From Deltaproteobacteria bacterium (GTDB lineage Bacteria; Desulfobacterota; Binatia; UBA9968): DNA of 21,713 nucleotides. The position numbers and the translations under genes are program-made. Position 1 is the stretch's first letter; every line of letters starts with the position of its first letter. Where the stretch lies: the NCBI GenBank assembly GCA_016844625.1, contig JAERMN010000010.1, forward strand, positions 1 through 21,713, written 5' to 3'. The notes beneath the pieces were generated by a model. It was not told the DNA's origin and did not search any database. It saw only the letters and a list, made by a program, of their open reading frames with translations. Below are positions 1 through 7,782 of this stretch, one piece after another.

Positions 1-536
1 ACCGGCTTATAAACGTCGAGACTCTGAATCTTGGCTGTGTAGTCGCGCTTGCGAAAGGCGTAATTGGCATCGAGCTTGTTGTTGACCACCGCCATGATCG
101 ATTCGAGAATTTTATAGTAACCGGTACAGCGGCAGAGATTGCCCGACATCCAGTCTTTGACTTCTTCTTCTGTCGGCTTGGGATTCTCGTCGAGCAGCGC
201 CTTGGCGGCCATGATTTGGCCCGGCGTACAGATGCCGCATTGGAAACCACCGTATTCGATGAAAGCTTGCTGCAGCGGATGGAGCTTGCCGTCCTTTGCC
301 AGCCCTTCGATGGTTTCGATTTTCTTGCCTTGGCAGGCTGCGGCCAAGGTCAGACAAGAGCTCACTATTCGCCCATCGATAATGACGCTGCACGCGCCGC
401 ACACGCCGATGCTACAACCTTCTTTGGTGCCGGTGAGGCCGATGGTGTCGCGCAGCACTTGCAGGAGCAAGCGATTGGCTTCGACCTCAACTTCATTGTC
501 TTGGCCGTTAACGTTGAGCGTAAGCTGTTTTTTCAT
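1..536 (-). CDS. 2Fe-2S small subunit of molybdenum hydroxylase (CoxS1), partial
   Basis: Electron-transfer subunit of a xanthine-oxidase-family molybdenum hydroxylase, passing electrons from the molybdenum site to FAD. The ATG is at 536 and the frame stays open to the left edge (178 residues seen), so the 3' end is missing. The plant-ferredoxin-type cluster has C41, C46, C49 (CX4CX2C) and C61. The second cluster has C100, C103 (CGIC), C135 and C137 (CRC). Both sets are complete, unlike CoxS2 at 4105-4530. CoxS proteins are usually about 160 residues. Here a charged segment follows the last helix (about residues 153-178) and continues past the edge, so a C-terminal extension or a fusion to another subunit is possible. 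It lies 28 bp downstream of the last ABC permease gene. No convincing ribosome-binding site is visible. The family call is firm; the partner large subunit is not known. Confidence 0.93.
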   Translation of the reverse strand, partial: MKKQLTLNVNGQDNEVEVEANRLLLQVLRDTIGLTGTKEGCSIGVCGACSVIIDGRIVSSCLTLAAACQGKKIETIEGLAKDGKLHPLQQAFIEYGGFQCGICTPGQIMAAKALLDENPKPTEEEVKDWMSGNLCRCTGYYKILESIMAVVNNKLDANYAFRKRDYTAKIQSLDVYKP

Positions 537-564
537 CTTTGTAGTTAGTGTTTTCGATTGAGAT

Positions 565-1386
565 TTAATCGGCCCAACCGGTCAGCCGATTTTCCAGCAA
601 TTGCACTAGGGCGTTTGTCGCGAGGCCGATTATAAGGACAACCATGGCAATTGCAAATACTTTTGCCGCATCAAATTGGGCGCCGTATTTCTGCGCCAGC
701 GCGCCCAGGCCGACGAAGGCGATGAGCATCTCACCGTTGATCATTCCTTTAACCGCGCGTCCCATGCCGAGACGAATACCTGCGAACACCAACGGCAGCG
801 AAGCTGGCATTAAAATTCTCGAAAATATCTGGTCCTCCCGGCAGCCGAAGGAGCGAGCCATTTCTACAAGCGATGGATCGACCGTACGAATCGCCGTAGC
901 CGTATTGATGACAATGACGAACGTGGAATAGACAAAGATGATCGCGACTCGCGAGCTGTCGGATAAACCGAAGATGGCAAAAAAAATCGGCGCCAAGACG
1001 ATGGACGGGCAGACGAACAAGGCGTACACGTAAACATCGAAGGCTTTCTCTACGTAGCGATAGCGGCCCATGAGCGCGCCGAGAATAAGTCCGAAGATGA
1101 GGGAAAGGGCAAAGCCAAAGACCAACGCCTGCAAGCTTGACCTTAGGTTTGAAAGAATAACGCCGCTTCTGGCGAATTGCAGCAGCGCTTCCATCACTGT
1201 GGAGAACGGCGGCAACCATTGAAGCCCTAAGCCCCAACCGAGCAGTTCCCAAAGCGCTGCGCCGCCGAGGAGCGCGAGCAATTCCTGAAGGTTGTCGCGA
1301 ACCGCGCGGCGTAAATTCGACCGAGGCGCGGTTCTTTTCGGAGTGCTCAAGCGGCGCGGTGCTTCGGCAATCGATTCTTGTTTCAT
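565..1386 (-). CDS. ABC transporter permease, taurine/nitrate (SsuC/TauC) type, 1
   Basis: Inner-membrane permease of a small-organic-anion importer, 273 residues, usual length for the family. About six hydrophobic segments follow a basic cytoplasmic N-terminus of roughly 30 residues. The EAA loop that contacts the ATPase lies near residues 175-205 (SLVEMARSFG, then PASLPLVFAGIRLGMGR). The ATG at 1386 is only 3 bases after the ATPase stop at 1390, so translation is probably coupled. It is clearly related to, but not the same as, the permease at 2174-2944, so the two probably form a heterodimer around one ATPase dimer. The substrate cannot be inferred; members of this family carry sulfonates, nitrate, thiamine precursors or aromatic acids. 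Confidence 0.94.
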   Translation of the reverse strand: MKQESIAEAPRRLSTPKRTAPRSNLRRAVRDNLQELLALLGGAALWELLGWGLGLQWLPPFSTVMEALLQFARSGVILSNLRSSLQALVFGFALSLIFGLILGALMGRYRYVEKAFDVYVYALFVCPSIVLAPIFFAIFGLSDSSRVAIIFVYSTFVIVINTATAIRTVDPSLVEMARSFGCREDQIFSRILMPASLPLVFAGIRLGMGRAVKGMINGEMLIAFVGLGALAQKYGAQFDAAKVFAIAMVVLIIGLATNALVQLLENRLTGWAD

Positions 1387-1389
1387 GCC

Positions 1390-2154
1390 TCAATTGACCT
1401 GCATCGCGCGCAGGTTGTCCCAAAGGTATTCTTTGATTTCCAGAAACGCGCTAGATTTTTCCACTTCGCGCGTGCGCGGCCGCGGCAAAGGCACCTCGAT
1501 CATCTCCTTGACTCGGCCGGGGCGTGGCGTCATGAGCATTACGCGGTCGCCGAGCATCACCGCCTCGTCCATGCTGTGGGTGATAAACACCACGGTCTTG
1601 CGTTCCCGTTCCCACAAGACCAGCAGCTGTTGCTGCAATATGCGGCGCGTCTGCTCGTCCAAAGCGCCGAAGGGTTCGTCCATCAGCAAGATTCGCGGTT
1701 GGACCGCCAGTGCGCGCGCCAGGCCTACCCGCTGTTGCATGCCACCCGAAAGTTCTTTGGGCAACCGATTCTCGAATCCCTCAAGGCCAACCAGCCTGAT
1801 CAGCTCGCGCGCTTTCGCCTGACTTTGCGCTTTTGCGTCACCGCGAACGTCGAGGCCGAAAGTAACATTGGTGAGCACGTCCGCCCACGGCATCAGAGCA
1901 AAATTTTGGAACACCACCGCGCGCTCCGGCCCTGGGCCGGTGACCGCTTGGTCGTCAATGGCGACTTCCCCTCGATCGTAGGGGATCAGCCCGGCGATGA
2001 TTCGCAACAAGGTTGTTTTACCGCAGCCGCTCGGGCCAATGACCGTGATGAATTCATTATCGCGCACGTCAACGTCAATGTCGCTGAGCGCGAGCACGCC
2101 GCCACCGTTGTCCGCCGTTCCAAACCCCTTGCTCAAGCCGCGCACGCGAATCAT
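1390..2154 (-). CDS. ABC transporter ATP-binding protein, SsuB/TauB type
   Basis: ATPase that drives the importer encoded around it. From the chosen ATG at 2154 it has 254 residues: Walker A GPSGCGKT (40-47), Q-loop Q83, signature LSGGMQQR (135-142), Walker B ILLMDE (155-160) and H-loop H193, all intact. The frame is open up to another ATG at 2190, which would overlap the upstream permease by 17 bases. I prefer 2154 because the protein then begins MIRVRGLSKG, as is usual for the family, and AAGGGA lies a little upstream; the 2190 start has no good ribosome-binding site. It is sandwiched between two permease genes. The ATPase identity is certain; the transported substrate is unknown. Confidence 0.95.
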   Translation of the reverse strand: MIRVRGLSKGFGTADNGGGVLALSDIDVDVRDNEFITVIGPSGCGKTTLLRIIAGLIPYDRGEVAIDDQAVTGPGPERAVVFQNFALMPWADVLTNVTFGLDVRGDAKAQSQAKARELIRLVGLEGFENRLPKELSGGMQQRVGLARALAVQPRILLMDEPFGALDEQTRRILQQQLLVLWERERKTVVFITHSMDEAVMLGDRVMLMTPRPGRVKEMIEVPLPRPRTREVEKSSAFLEIKEYLWDNLRAMQVN

Positions 2155-2173
2155 CCGATTTGATCCCTTTAGC

Positions 2174-2944
2174 TCAGCCAACCGAAACATCCGGCGCCCA
2201 GCGGGCCAGCCGTTTCTCTACCCTTTGCATCGCCGTCAAGAGGAGGAGCGCTTCAATGATGACGGCGAGCACCGTCGCGAACACCATGTCGGACTGCATG
2301 CGCCCGGAAAATTCCAGCAACAGGCGACCAAGCCCACTGGCGACTAAAAGGAGCTCGACCATCACCATGCCCGTGATGGCGCGGCCCAAGCCGATGCGCA
2401 TGCCGGCAAAGATCGCGGGCAGCGCGCCGGGGATGACGATGCGGCGCCAGATTTGCCCTTCGCTGGCGCCAAAGGATTGGGCCATTTCGATCAGCGATGG
2501 CTCCACGCCACGCACGCCGGCGCGGGTGTTGACGGTGATAAAAACGAAAGCAAACAGCACGACGATAAAGACCCGCGCAGCCAGGCCCAAGCCGAGGGCG
2601 ATGATGACAATTGGAATTAGCGGCGCCACCGGCATGGCGAGAAGCACCCCGACATAGGGATTAAATAATCTGTCAGTCCAACGCAGCCGCCCGGCGAATA
2701 GCCCGAGCGGAACCCCCACCAACAGCGAAACGGCGTAACCGAGAATCAACGCCTGGTTGCTGATATAGAGAGCTTGCCAGAAGCGTGCTTCCGAAAACAG
2801 CAAGTGGAATAGCGCAGTCGCCGTTTCGGCGAATCTTGGCAGAAGAAAGTTTTGCGCGCCGCTGAGAAATAGCTCCCATGTCCCGACCACGACGGCGAAG
2901 ACCAAGAGCCTAGGGCCCCAATCTCGGAGAGTGCTTTTCTTCAT
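2174..2944 (-). CDS. ABC transporter permease, taurine/nitrate (SsuC/TauC) type, 2
   Basis: Second membrane subunit of the importer, 256 residues, with about six hydrophobic helices and an EAA loop near residues 150-186 (SLIEMAQSFG, then PGALPAIFAGMRIGLGR). The ATG at 2944 is supported by its position 91 bases after the binding-protein stop. The 3' end approaches the ATPase gene, with 19 bases between this stop and the preferred ATPase start. Gene order binding protein, permease, ATPase, permease is a complete importer with two different permeases. A small hairpin in the leader between the binding-protein gene and this gene (2988-3007) may lower its expression relative to the binding protein. 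Confidence 0.94.
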   Translation of the reverse strand: MKKSTLRDWGPRLLVFAVVVGTWELFLSGAQNFLLPRFAETATALFHLLFSEARFWQALYISNQALILGYAVSLLVGVPLGLFAGRLRWTDRLFNPYVGVLLAMPVAPLIPIVIIALGLGLAARVFIVVLFAFVFITVNTRAGVRGVEPSLIEMAQSFGASEGQIWRRIVIPGALPAIFAGMRIGLGRAITGMVMVELLLVASGLGRLLLEFSGRMQSDMVFATVLAVIIEALLLLTAMQRVEKRLARWAPDVSVG

Positions 2945-2987
2945 GCCGCCAATTCAACCGCCTTTGCTCTTCGGCCCGGGAGCGCAA

Positions 2988-3007
2988 GGGCGACCAGCCG
3001 GTCACCC
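2988..3007 (-). promoter_or_regulatory. Intercistronic hairpin between SBP2 and permease genes
   Basis: In the minus-strand RNA, GGGUGACC and GGUCGCCC form an 8-bp stem with one G-U pair around a GGCU loop. It lies 29 bases after the SBP2 stop and 43 bases before the permease start. No run of U follows, so it is not a classical intrinsic terminator. Such hairpins often protect the 3' end of the abundant binding-protein message; that role is inferred here. Confidence 0.4.
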
Positions 3008-3035
3008 CTACGTAAAACACTGACCGCGCATCACG

Positions 3036-4034
3036 CTATCGCGCTCCAGCGATTCGGCCAACTTTACTGAGTGCGCCGGCGAGAATCTTGGAGTCGACAA
3101 GCTCCTTGGTGTTGACGGCGGTCTTGAGCTCGCCATTGTCGGTAAAGAACTTCACCGTATCATCGAGGATCGAAGTGTCACCGCCGTTTTGCGGCCACGC
3201 GCGCACGATCTCCAGATAGGCTTTGATCGCCGGCGCGATGATATTCTTGGGCATATCCGGCAAGTGCTTGGCGACCATCGGCTCAAGGAGTTTGGGATTG
3301 GCATGCACCATGCGAAAGGTTTTGAGCAATTCCGCGAGATAAGCGGTCGCCACCTCTTCGTTCTTCCTCAGCCAATCGACGTTAGCCCAAAAGCTCGCGC
3401 CGCTGATATTAAAAAGGTTGCCGGTCTTAATGATGTGATAACGTCCGGGCGCCTTGGCGTCGAGGTTGAGCCAGTCGCCGAGCTGCACCAATGTGGCATC
3501 GATCTGGTTATTCTGGATGGCGACGATTCGGTTCTCGCCGCCGGGGATCACCATGATGTTCGGCTTCACCTTGCAATCGTTGAGCAACCAGAGTTTGACC
3601 GCCAACGAGGTGGTCGAGGCTTCGCCGTGAATGGCGAATCTTTTGCCGTCGGTCTCCTTGCAGTCCTTGATCTCGTTCTTGGCGATCATCACGAACTCGC
3701 CGCCGTTGTTCTCCATGAGAAACGCCAGCTTCGCGCCTTTCTGAGTCGCTCGCACTGGGTCCATCACTTGGGAGTTGGCGATTTGAATCGTCCCTTGGGC
3801 GAGCGCCTGAACGTTTAGGTCGGTGCGGGTAAATTCGACGCTCTTGACGTTCCAGCCGTTGCTATTCAAGCGCTCATGGGTGAGCACCGCCGGCATGTCG
3901 TAGAACGAGATCGACGACGGATGGCCGAGCTTGATTTCTAGATTGCCTTTTGGTTTCAGCACTTCGACTTCAGCCGCGCGCGCCGCGCTCAGGCCCAACA
4001 AGACCGCTAACATCGCATATAAAACCCTATTCAT
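3036..4034 (-). CDS. ABC transporter periplasmic substrate-binding protein, NMT1/SsuA type (SBP2)
   Basis: Periplasmic receptor for the adjacent importer, 332 residues. The start at 4034 gives a clear signal peptide (MNRVLYAMLAVLLGLSAARA, cleavage probably after ARA) and sits behind GGAGGAG with ideal spacing. The open frame extends further upstream to 4139, but that stretch lacks signal-peptide character and would run back towards CoxS2. There is no lipobox cysteine, so the mature protein is probably soluble. The fold class is suggested by the typical early segment (LGHPSSISFYDMPAVLTHERL) and the later segment around NNQIDATLVQLGDWL. It lies 70 bases downstream of CoxS2 and heads the four-gene importer. 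The ligand is not deducible. Confidence 0.9.
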   Translation of the reverse strand: MNRVLYAMLAVLLGLSAARAAEVEVLKPKGNLEIKLGHPSSISFYDMPAVLTHERLNSNGWNVKSVEFTRTDLNVQALAQGTIQIANSQVMDPVRATQKGAKLAFLMENNGGEFVMIAKNEIKDCKETDGKRFAIHGEASTTSLAVKLWLLNDCKVKPNIMVIPGGENRIVAIQNNQIDATLVQLGDWLNLDAKAPGRYHIIKTGNLFNISGASFWANVDWLRKNEEVATAYLAELLKTFRMVHANPKLLEPMVAKHLPDMPKNIIAPAIKAYLEIVRAWPQNGGDTSILDDTVKFFTDNGELKTAVNTKELVDSKILAGALSKVGRIAGAR

Positions 4035-4040
4035 CGTAGC

Positions 4041-4046
4041 TCCTCC
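4041..4046 (-). promoter_or_regulatory. Ribosome-binding site deciding the SBP2 start
   Basis: GGAGGA on the minus strand sits 6 bases before the ATG at 4034. It supports this internal start over the longer open frame to 4139. Confidence 0.7.
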
Positions 4047-4104
4047 ATTGGCTTTATTAAGATTTGGCTCAATTTGCGAAGTTCTTAAAATAACACGTTC
4101 ATGG

Positions 4105-4530
4105 CTATTTCGCCGTTGTCCGATGGCCACCGTCGCCATGCAGCTGCGCCGCGGCGTCCAGCACCGCGTCTTGAATTTTGTAGTAACTACCGCAGCGGCA
4201 AAGATTGCCGGCGAGATAATGGCGTACCTGCTCGGCTATGGGCTGTGGATTTTCTTCTAAGAGGCTTTTCGTGCTCAGGATAAATCCCGGCGTGCAATAG
4301 GAACATTGAAAGGCGTTGTGATCGATAAACGCCTGCTGGATGGGATGCAGCTTGCCCAGTTCGCTTAGTCCTTCGATGGTGACAATTTCTTTTCCTTCCG
4401 CCAGCGCCGCCAGAAGCAGACAGGAGCTGACCGGTTTCCCGTCCAACAACACGGTGCAGGCGCCGTGGTGTGTGTGCACCGCTGTCTCTTCTTCCATGCC
4501 GTTGACTTTAAGTTTGACGATTTGTTTCAT
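4105..4530 (-). CDS. 2Fe-2S small subunit of molybdenum hydroxylase (CoxS2), internally shortened
   Basis: CoxS-family iron-sulfur subunit of 141 residues, with ATG at 4530 behind GAGGA. The C-terminal helical cluster domain is intact: C76 and C79 (CSYC), C111 and C113 (CRC). The N-terminal ferredoxin-like domain is not. Aligning the shared VNG near residues 9-11 and the GAC before the TVLLDG strand with CoxS1 shows about 24 residues missing, in frame. The loss removes the CX4C pair and leaves only C25 and C37. The first cluster therefore cannot be ligated in the usual way. The gap falls at a GTG/TGT-rich run near 4465-4482. It follows CoxL1 by 37 bases, as expected for a large-small pair. 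It may be a damaged gene, a divergent variant, or an assembly collapse. Confidence 0.87.
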   Translation of the reverse strand: MKQIVKLKVNGMEEETAVHTHHGACTVLLDGKPVSSCLLLAALAEGKEIVTIEGLSELGKLHPIQQAFIDHNAFQCSYCTPGFILSTKSLLEENPQPIAEQVRHYLAGNLCRCGSYYKIQDAVLDAAAQLHGDGGHRTTAK

Positions 4531-4567
4531 GTTCTTCCTCGCTACGCGCTCGAAGCTCCGGTTACCA

Positions 4568-6874
4568 TCATAGCTTGTGCAGCTGGCGCAAGATTTTTTC
4601 CGCGGTCAGCGGCAGATCACGAATGCGTACGCCCACTGCGTTATATACCGCATTGCCGATGGCCGCCATGACCGGCGGCAGCAATGTCTCGCCGATGCCG
4701 TGCAATTCTTCGGCGCCATGTTCCAGGGCAGATAAACTCATCTGCTCTGGAATATCGTCAAAGGATGGGATGTTGTAGTCGCTCAAGTTCGTGTTGAGCA
4801 ACTGGCCTCGATCATCGTAGATCATCTCTTCGAGGAGGGCCTGGCCGACTCCGAAGATTGCACAACCCTCCAATTGTAGCTCGCATAAGCGAGGATTGAC
4901 GACCCGTCCGGCGAACACGCTCGGGCTTAGCCGCAGCACTTTTATCTTGCCGGTCTCGATATCCACTTCTACTTCGCAACCGATGGCGCCCTGGTGCCAG
5001 TGCACCGAGCCGATGCCTTGTCCGGTTTCAAGATCGAGGCCGCCGCGGGTGCTGAATGAGCCGTGCCCCATGAGATTAGCCTGGTTGCTGCGCATGGCAA
5101 TGGCACCATAGGAAAGAAATCGGTCCGATGTTCCGCGCACGGTGACTCGGCCATTTGCAAGAACCAGATCATCGACTGACGCTTCAAGTAGCTCCGTGGC
5201 GTGGCTTAACAGCTGCCGCTTTAGATCTTCGGCCGCTTTGGTCACGGCGCCGCCCATGGAAAAAGTCGTGCGGCTAGAACTGGTCTGCTGATCGTACGGC
5301 GTGAGATCGGTATCCGGATCTGAAACCGAAACGCGCTCCAGCGGAACTTGCATCGCGTCGGCGGCGATCTGCGCCAACACGGTCTTTGCCCCCTGGCCGC
5401 ACTCGACGCTGCTGGTCAAAACATTGAGACTGCCGTCTTCGTTTAATTTTAGCGCGGCGGCGGAAATTGACGGCGTGATCGTCGCTTTGATCACCAACGC
5501 CAATCCTTTGCCGCGCCGCGTGGCGCTATTCTTATCGGTGGCGTGAGCGCTCTGATTCCAGCGCGCGTCGCCGGCTGTCCATTGCACGGAGTCTGCGGCT
5601 CGATCCAACAGCTCGTCGAAGTGCAGGTCGGTGAGTGTCTCGCCGGTAGCGAACAAATCGTCGTCGCGAAGTAAGTTTTTGCGGCGCAACTCAATCGGAT
5701 CGAGCCTGAGCCGTTCGGCGATCATATCCATCTGGCTCTCGTACGCCCATACCGCCTGCGGCACGCCGAAGCCGCGCAGCGCGCCAGCCGGCACGAGATT
5801 GGTCCACACCGCGAAGGAATCGATCCGCACATGGGGAATTTTGTAGGGCCCCGACATGGCAGAGCCGCCGTTGCGCGCGACCACCGGACCCACGTCGCTA
5901 TAGGCGCCGGTATTAAAATGGGCCGTCACCTGGCGCGCCACCAGCGTGCCGTCTTTCATCACGCCGGTCTTGATGCGAATGGTTGCCGGGTGCTTGCACA
6001 CCGTGACGAATTCTTCTTCGCGTGTGAGCACGATTTTGACCGGGCGATTCGCCTTCAGAGCCAAAAAGGCAGCGAGCGGTTCCAATCGAAGCGAGCCTTT
6101 CGAGCCAAATCCGCCGCCCAAAGTTTCGACGATCACTCGGACCCGGGCCAAGGGTAAATGTAACAGCTCGGCCATCTGCGAGCGCACCGCATGGGGCATC
6201 TGGGTCGAAGTCCAGAGCGTCAACTTGCCGTGAAAAAACTGCGCCACCGTTACATGAGGTTCGAGCGGCACATGTTGCACCGCCGGCGAACGAAACAGAT
6301 CTTCGTAGACAAAGTCGGCTTGGTGAAAGCCCGCCTCGACGTCGCCGCGGCGCAGTTTGAAGTGACTGCAAAGATTGCTGCCGCCCGGTAGGGCCTGAAT
6401 CAAATTGTTGAAGATCGCTTGCTGCTCGGGACGCGGATCATGCACCAGCGGCGCATCCCCCTTGAGCGCCTCGGCTTCGTCGAACACGGCTGGAAACTCT
6501 TCGTAGTCAACCTTGATGAGGGACAAGGCTTCCTCGGCGATATCGTCGTTCGCGGCGGCGACCGCGGCCACCGGGTCGCCAACAAAACGTACCTTGTCCA
6601 ACGCCACCACGGATTGATCGCGAAAGATTCTGCCGTATTTTGCGCTATAGCCGCTCGCCTGAGTGAAATCGCCGCGGGTCAGTACGGTTGCGACTCCGGT
6701 CAGGCGCTCGGCGGCCGAGCTATCGATGTGCACCACCCGGGCATGGGGAAACGGGCTGCGCAAGATTTTTCCGTACAACATACCCGGCAATTCGATATTG
6801 AGCGCGTAGTTGATGCGTCCGGTGACGCGCTCGTGAGCATCGATCATAGGTACGGATTGGCCAATGGCTGACAT
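4568..6874 (-). CDS. Molybdenum hydroxylase large (Mo-cofactor) subunit CoxL1, xanthine dehydrogenase family
   Basis: Molybdopterin-cytosine-dinucleotide-type catalytic subunit, 768 residues, normal length. The start at 6874 (MSAIGQSVP, then ERVTGRINYALNIELPGMLYG) matches the family's N-terminus; the frame is open upstream to 7180 but that part overlaps the CoxM gene and has no family similarity. Motifs seen: GGGFG (253-257), RGFG in GALRGFGVPQ (364-373), and the catalytic-base motif GIGE with E729. The substrate-loop Arg as in xanthine dehydrogenase is present, while the CO dehydrogenase loop (AYRCSFR with Cys) is absent, so it is not an aerobic CO dehydrogenase. Its start lies 23 bases after the CoxM stop. 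The likely role is hydroxylation of an aldehyde or N-heteroaromatic carbon; the substrate is unknown. Confidence 0.93.
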   Translation of the reverse strand: MSAIGQSVPMIDAHERVTGRINYALNIELPGMLYGKILRSPFPHARVVHIDSSAAERLTGVATVLTRGDFTQASGYSAKYGRIFRDQSVVALDKVRFVGDPVAAVAAANDDIAEEALSLIKVDYEEFPAVFDEAEALKGDAPLVHDPRPEQQAIFNNLIQALPGGSNLCSHFKLRRGDVEAGFHQADFVYEDLFRSPAVQHVPLEPHVTVAQFFHGKLTLWTSTQMPHAVRSQMAELLHLPLARVRVIVETLGGGFGSKGSLRLEPLAAFLALKANRPVKIVLTREEEFVTVCKHPATIRIKTGVMKDGTLVARQVTAHFNTGAYSDVGPVVARNGGSAMSGPYKIPHVRIDSFAVWTNLVPAGALRGFGVPQAVWAYESQMDMIAERLRLDPIELRRKNLLRDDDLFATGETLTDLHFDELLDRAADSVQWTAGDARWNQSAHATDKNSATRRGKGLALVIKATITPSISAAALKLNEDGSLNVLTSSVECGQGAKTVLAQIAADAMQVPLERVSVSDPDTDLTPYDQQTSSSRTTFSMGGAVTKAAEDLKRQLLSHATELLEASVDDLVLANGRVTVRGTSDRFLSYGAIAMRSNQANLMGHGSFSTRGGLDLETGQGIGSVHWHQGAIGCEVEVDIETGKIKVLRLSPSVFAGRVVNPRLCELQLEGCAIFGVGQALLEEMIYDDRGQLLNTNLSDYNIPSFDDIPEQMSLSALEHGAEELHGIGETLLPPVMAAIGNAVYNAVGVRIRDLPLTAEKILRQLHKL

Positions 6875-6897
6875 GATCAGATGAGATTTCGCTCCGG

Positions 6898-7761
6898 CTA
6901 ATGGACCGCGCTTACCTGCTGCATGGCGCGCCGCGCCAGCACCTGGATGATTTTTTTGCGGTACCATGCCGACCCGCGCAGATCCGACAGCGGCTCGATG
7001 GCGTCGGCGTACGCCTGGGCGATTTCTTCGATCAACGGGCCGGTTAGACGTTGGCCGTGCGCTCGTTCCTCCGCGGCGGTGATTTCCTGGGGAATTTCGG
7101 CGACGGCGCCTGCCACCAAGCGCAGTTCTTTGCAAGTCCCGTCGGCTTGAGTTTCCAATACCGCCGCCATGCCGACGCATGGCCGGTCCTCAGAAGATCG
7201 GGAAACATATTTTAGATACGCCGATCGGCTTGCGGGCGCCAAGTCGGGCACGATCAACTCGGTAAGGATTTCATCGGCGGCGAGTGCCGTTTCATAAAAT
7301 CCTTTGAACAGCTCCGCCAGCGGAATTTCACGTTCACCACGGACGCTCCGAGCTTTTACTCTGGCGCGCATGGCGACCAGAACGCAGGGCGGATCCGAAG
7401 CATAGTCGGCTTCGCTCAGATTGCCGCCGACCGTCGCCGCGTTGCGCACACGAACGTTGCCAACTTTTGCGAATGTCTCGGCCAATGTGGGATTGTTCCC
7501 GCGGACGATCGGTGAAAGCTCGGCGTCACGAAGGGTCACCAACGCGCCGATCCGGAGACCCGTACCGGGCTCGTGCCGGATACCGCGCAATTCCGCCAAT
7601 CGACCGAGGCTCACGAGCGTTGACGGCGCGACTAGCCGGTTCTTCAGCATGATGACCAAAGCCGTGCCGCCGGAAATGATCTTGGTCTCGTCGTTTTGCG
7701 AACCGAGCAGTGCCACCGCTTCACCGAGCGAGCTGGGTTGTAAGAGTTTTATGTTTGGCAT
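6898..7761 (-). CDS. Molybdenum hydroxylase FAD-binding medium subunit (CoxM)
   Basis: FAD subunit that receives electrons from the iron-sulfur subunit, 287 residues, typical length. FAD pyrophosphate motifs are SGGTA (30-34) and TVGGN (110-114), followed by the C-terminal CoxM domain (DRPCVGMAAVLE). The ATG at 7761 is 21 bases after the CoxL2 stop. Only three cysteines occur and there is no inserted 4Fe-4S domain, which argues against 4-hydroxybenzoyl-CoA reductase HcrB. It is the only FAD subunit in the window and lies between two large-subunit genes, so it may serve both. Confidence 0.94.
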   Translation of the reverse strand: MPNIKLLQPSSLGEAVALLGSQNDETKIISGGTALVIMLKNRLVAPSTLVSLGRLAELRGIRHEPGTGLRIGALVTLRDAELSPIVRGNNPTLAETFAKVGNVRVRNAATVGGNLSEADYASDPPCVLVAMRARVKARSVRGEREIPLAELFKGFYETALAADEILTELIVPDLAPASRSAYLKYVSRSSEDRPCVGMAAVLETQADGTCKELRLVAGAVAEIPQEITAAEERAHGQRLTGPLIEEIAQAYADAIEPLSDLRGSAWYRKKIIQVLARRAMQQVSAVH

Positions 7762-7782
7762 TTGGGGGCAAACCCTATCTAG

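Noticed and set aside
1378..2163. Plus-strand open frame of 261 codons
   Set aside because: Antisense shadow of the ABC ATPase gene, whose motifs are unambiguous.
2988..3007. Intrinsic terminator after SBP2
   Set aside because: The stem is good but no U-run follows in the minus-strand RNA and the downstream genes belong to the same importer.
4035..4139. Longer SBP2 start
   Set aside because: The ATG at 4034 has a strong ribosome-binding site and a signal peptide; the extension would bury the signal peptide and overlap the CoxS2 end.
6875..7180. N-terminal extension of CoxL1 in the same frame
   Set aside because: It overlaps the CoxM gene, is Arg-rich shadow sequence, and the family N-terminus begins exactly at the ATG at 6874.
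6898..7761. 4-hydroxybenzoyl-CoA reductase beta subunit
   Set aside because: The protein has three scattered cysteines and no inserted 4Fe-4S domain.
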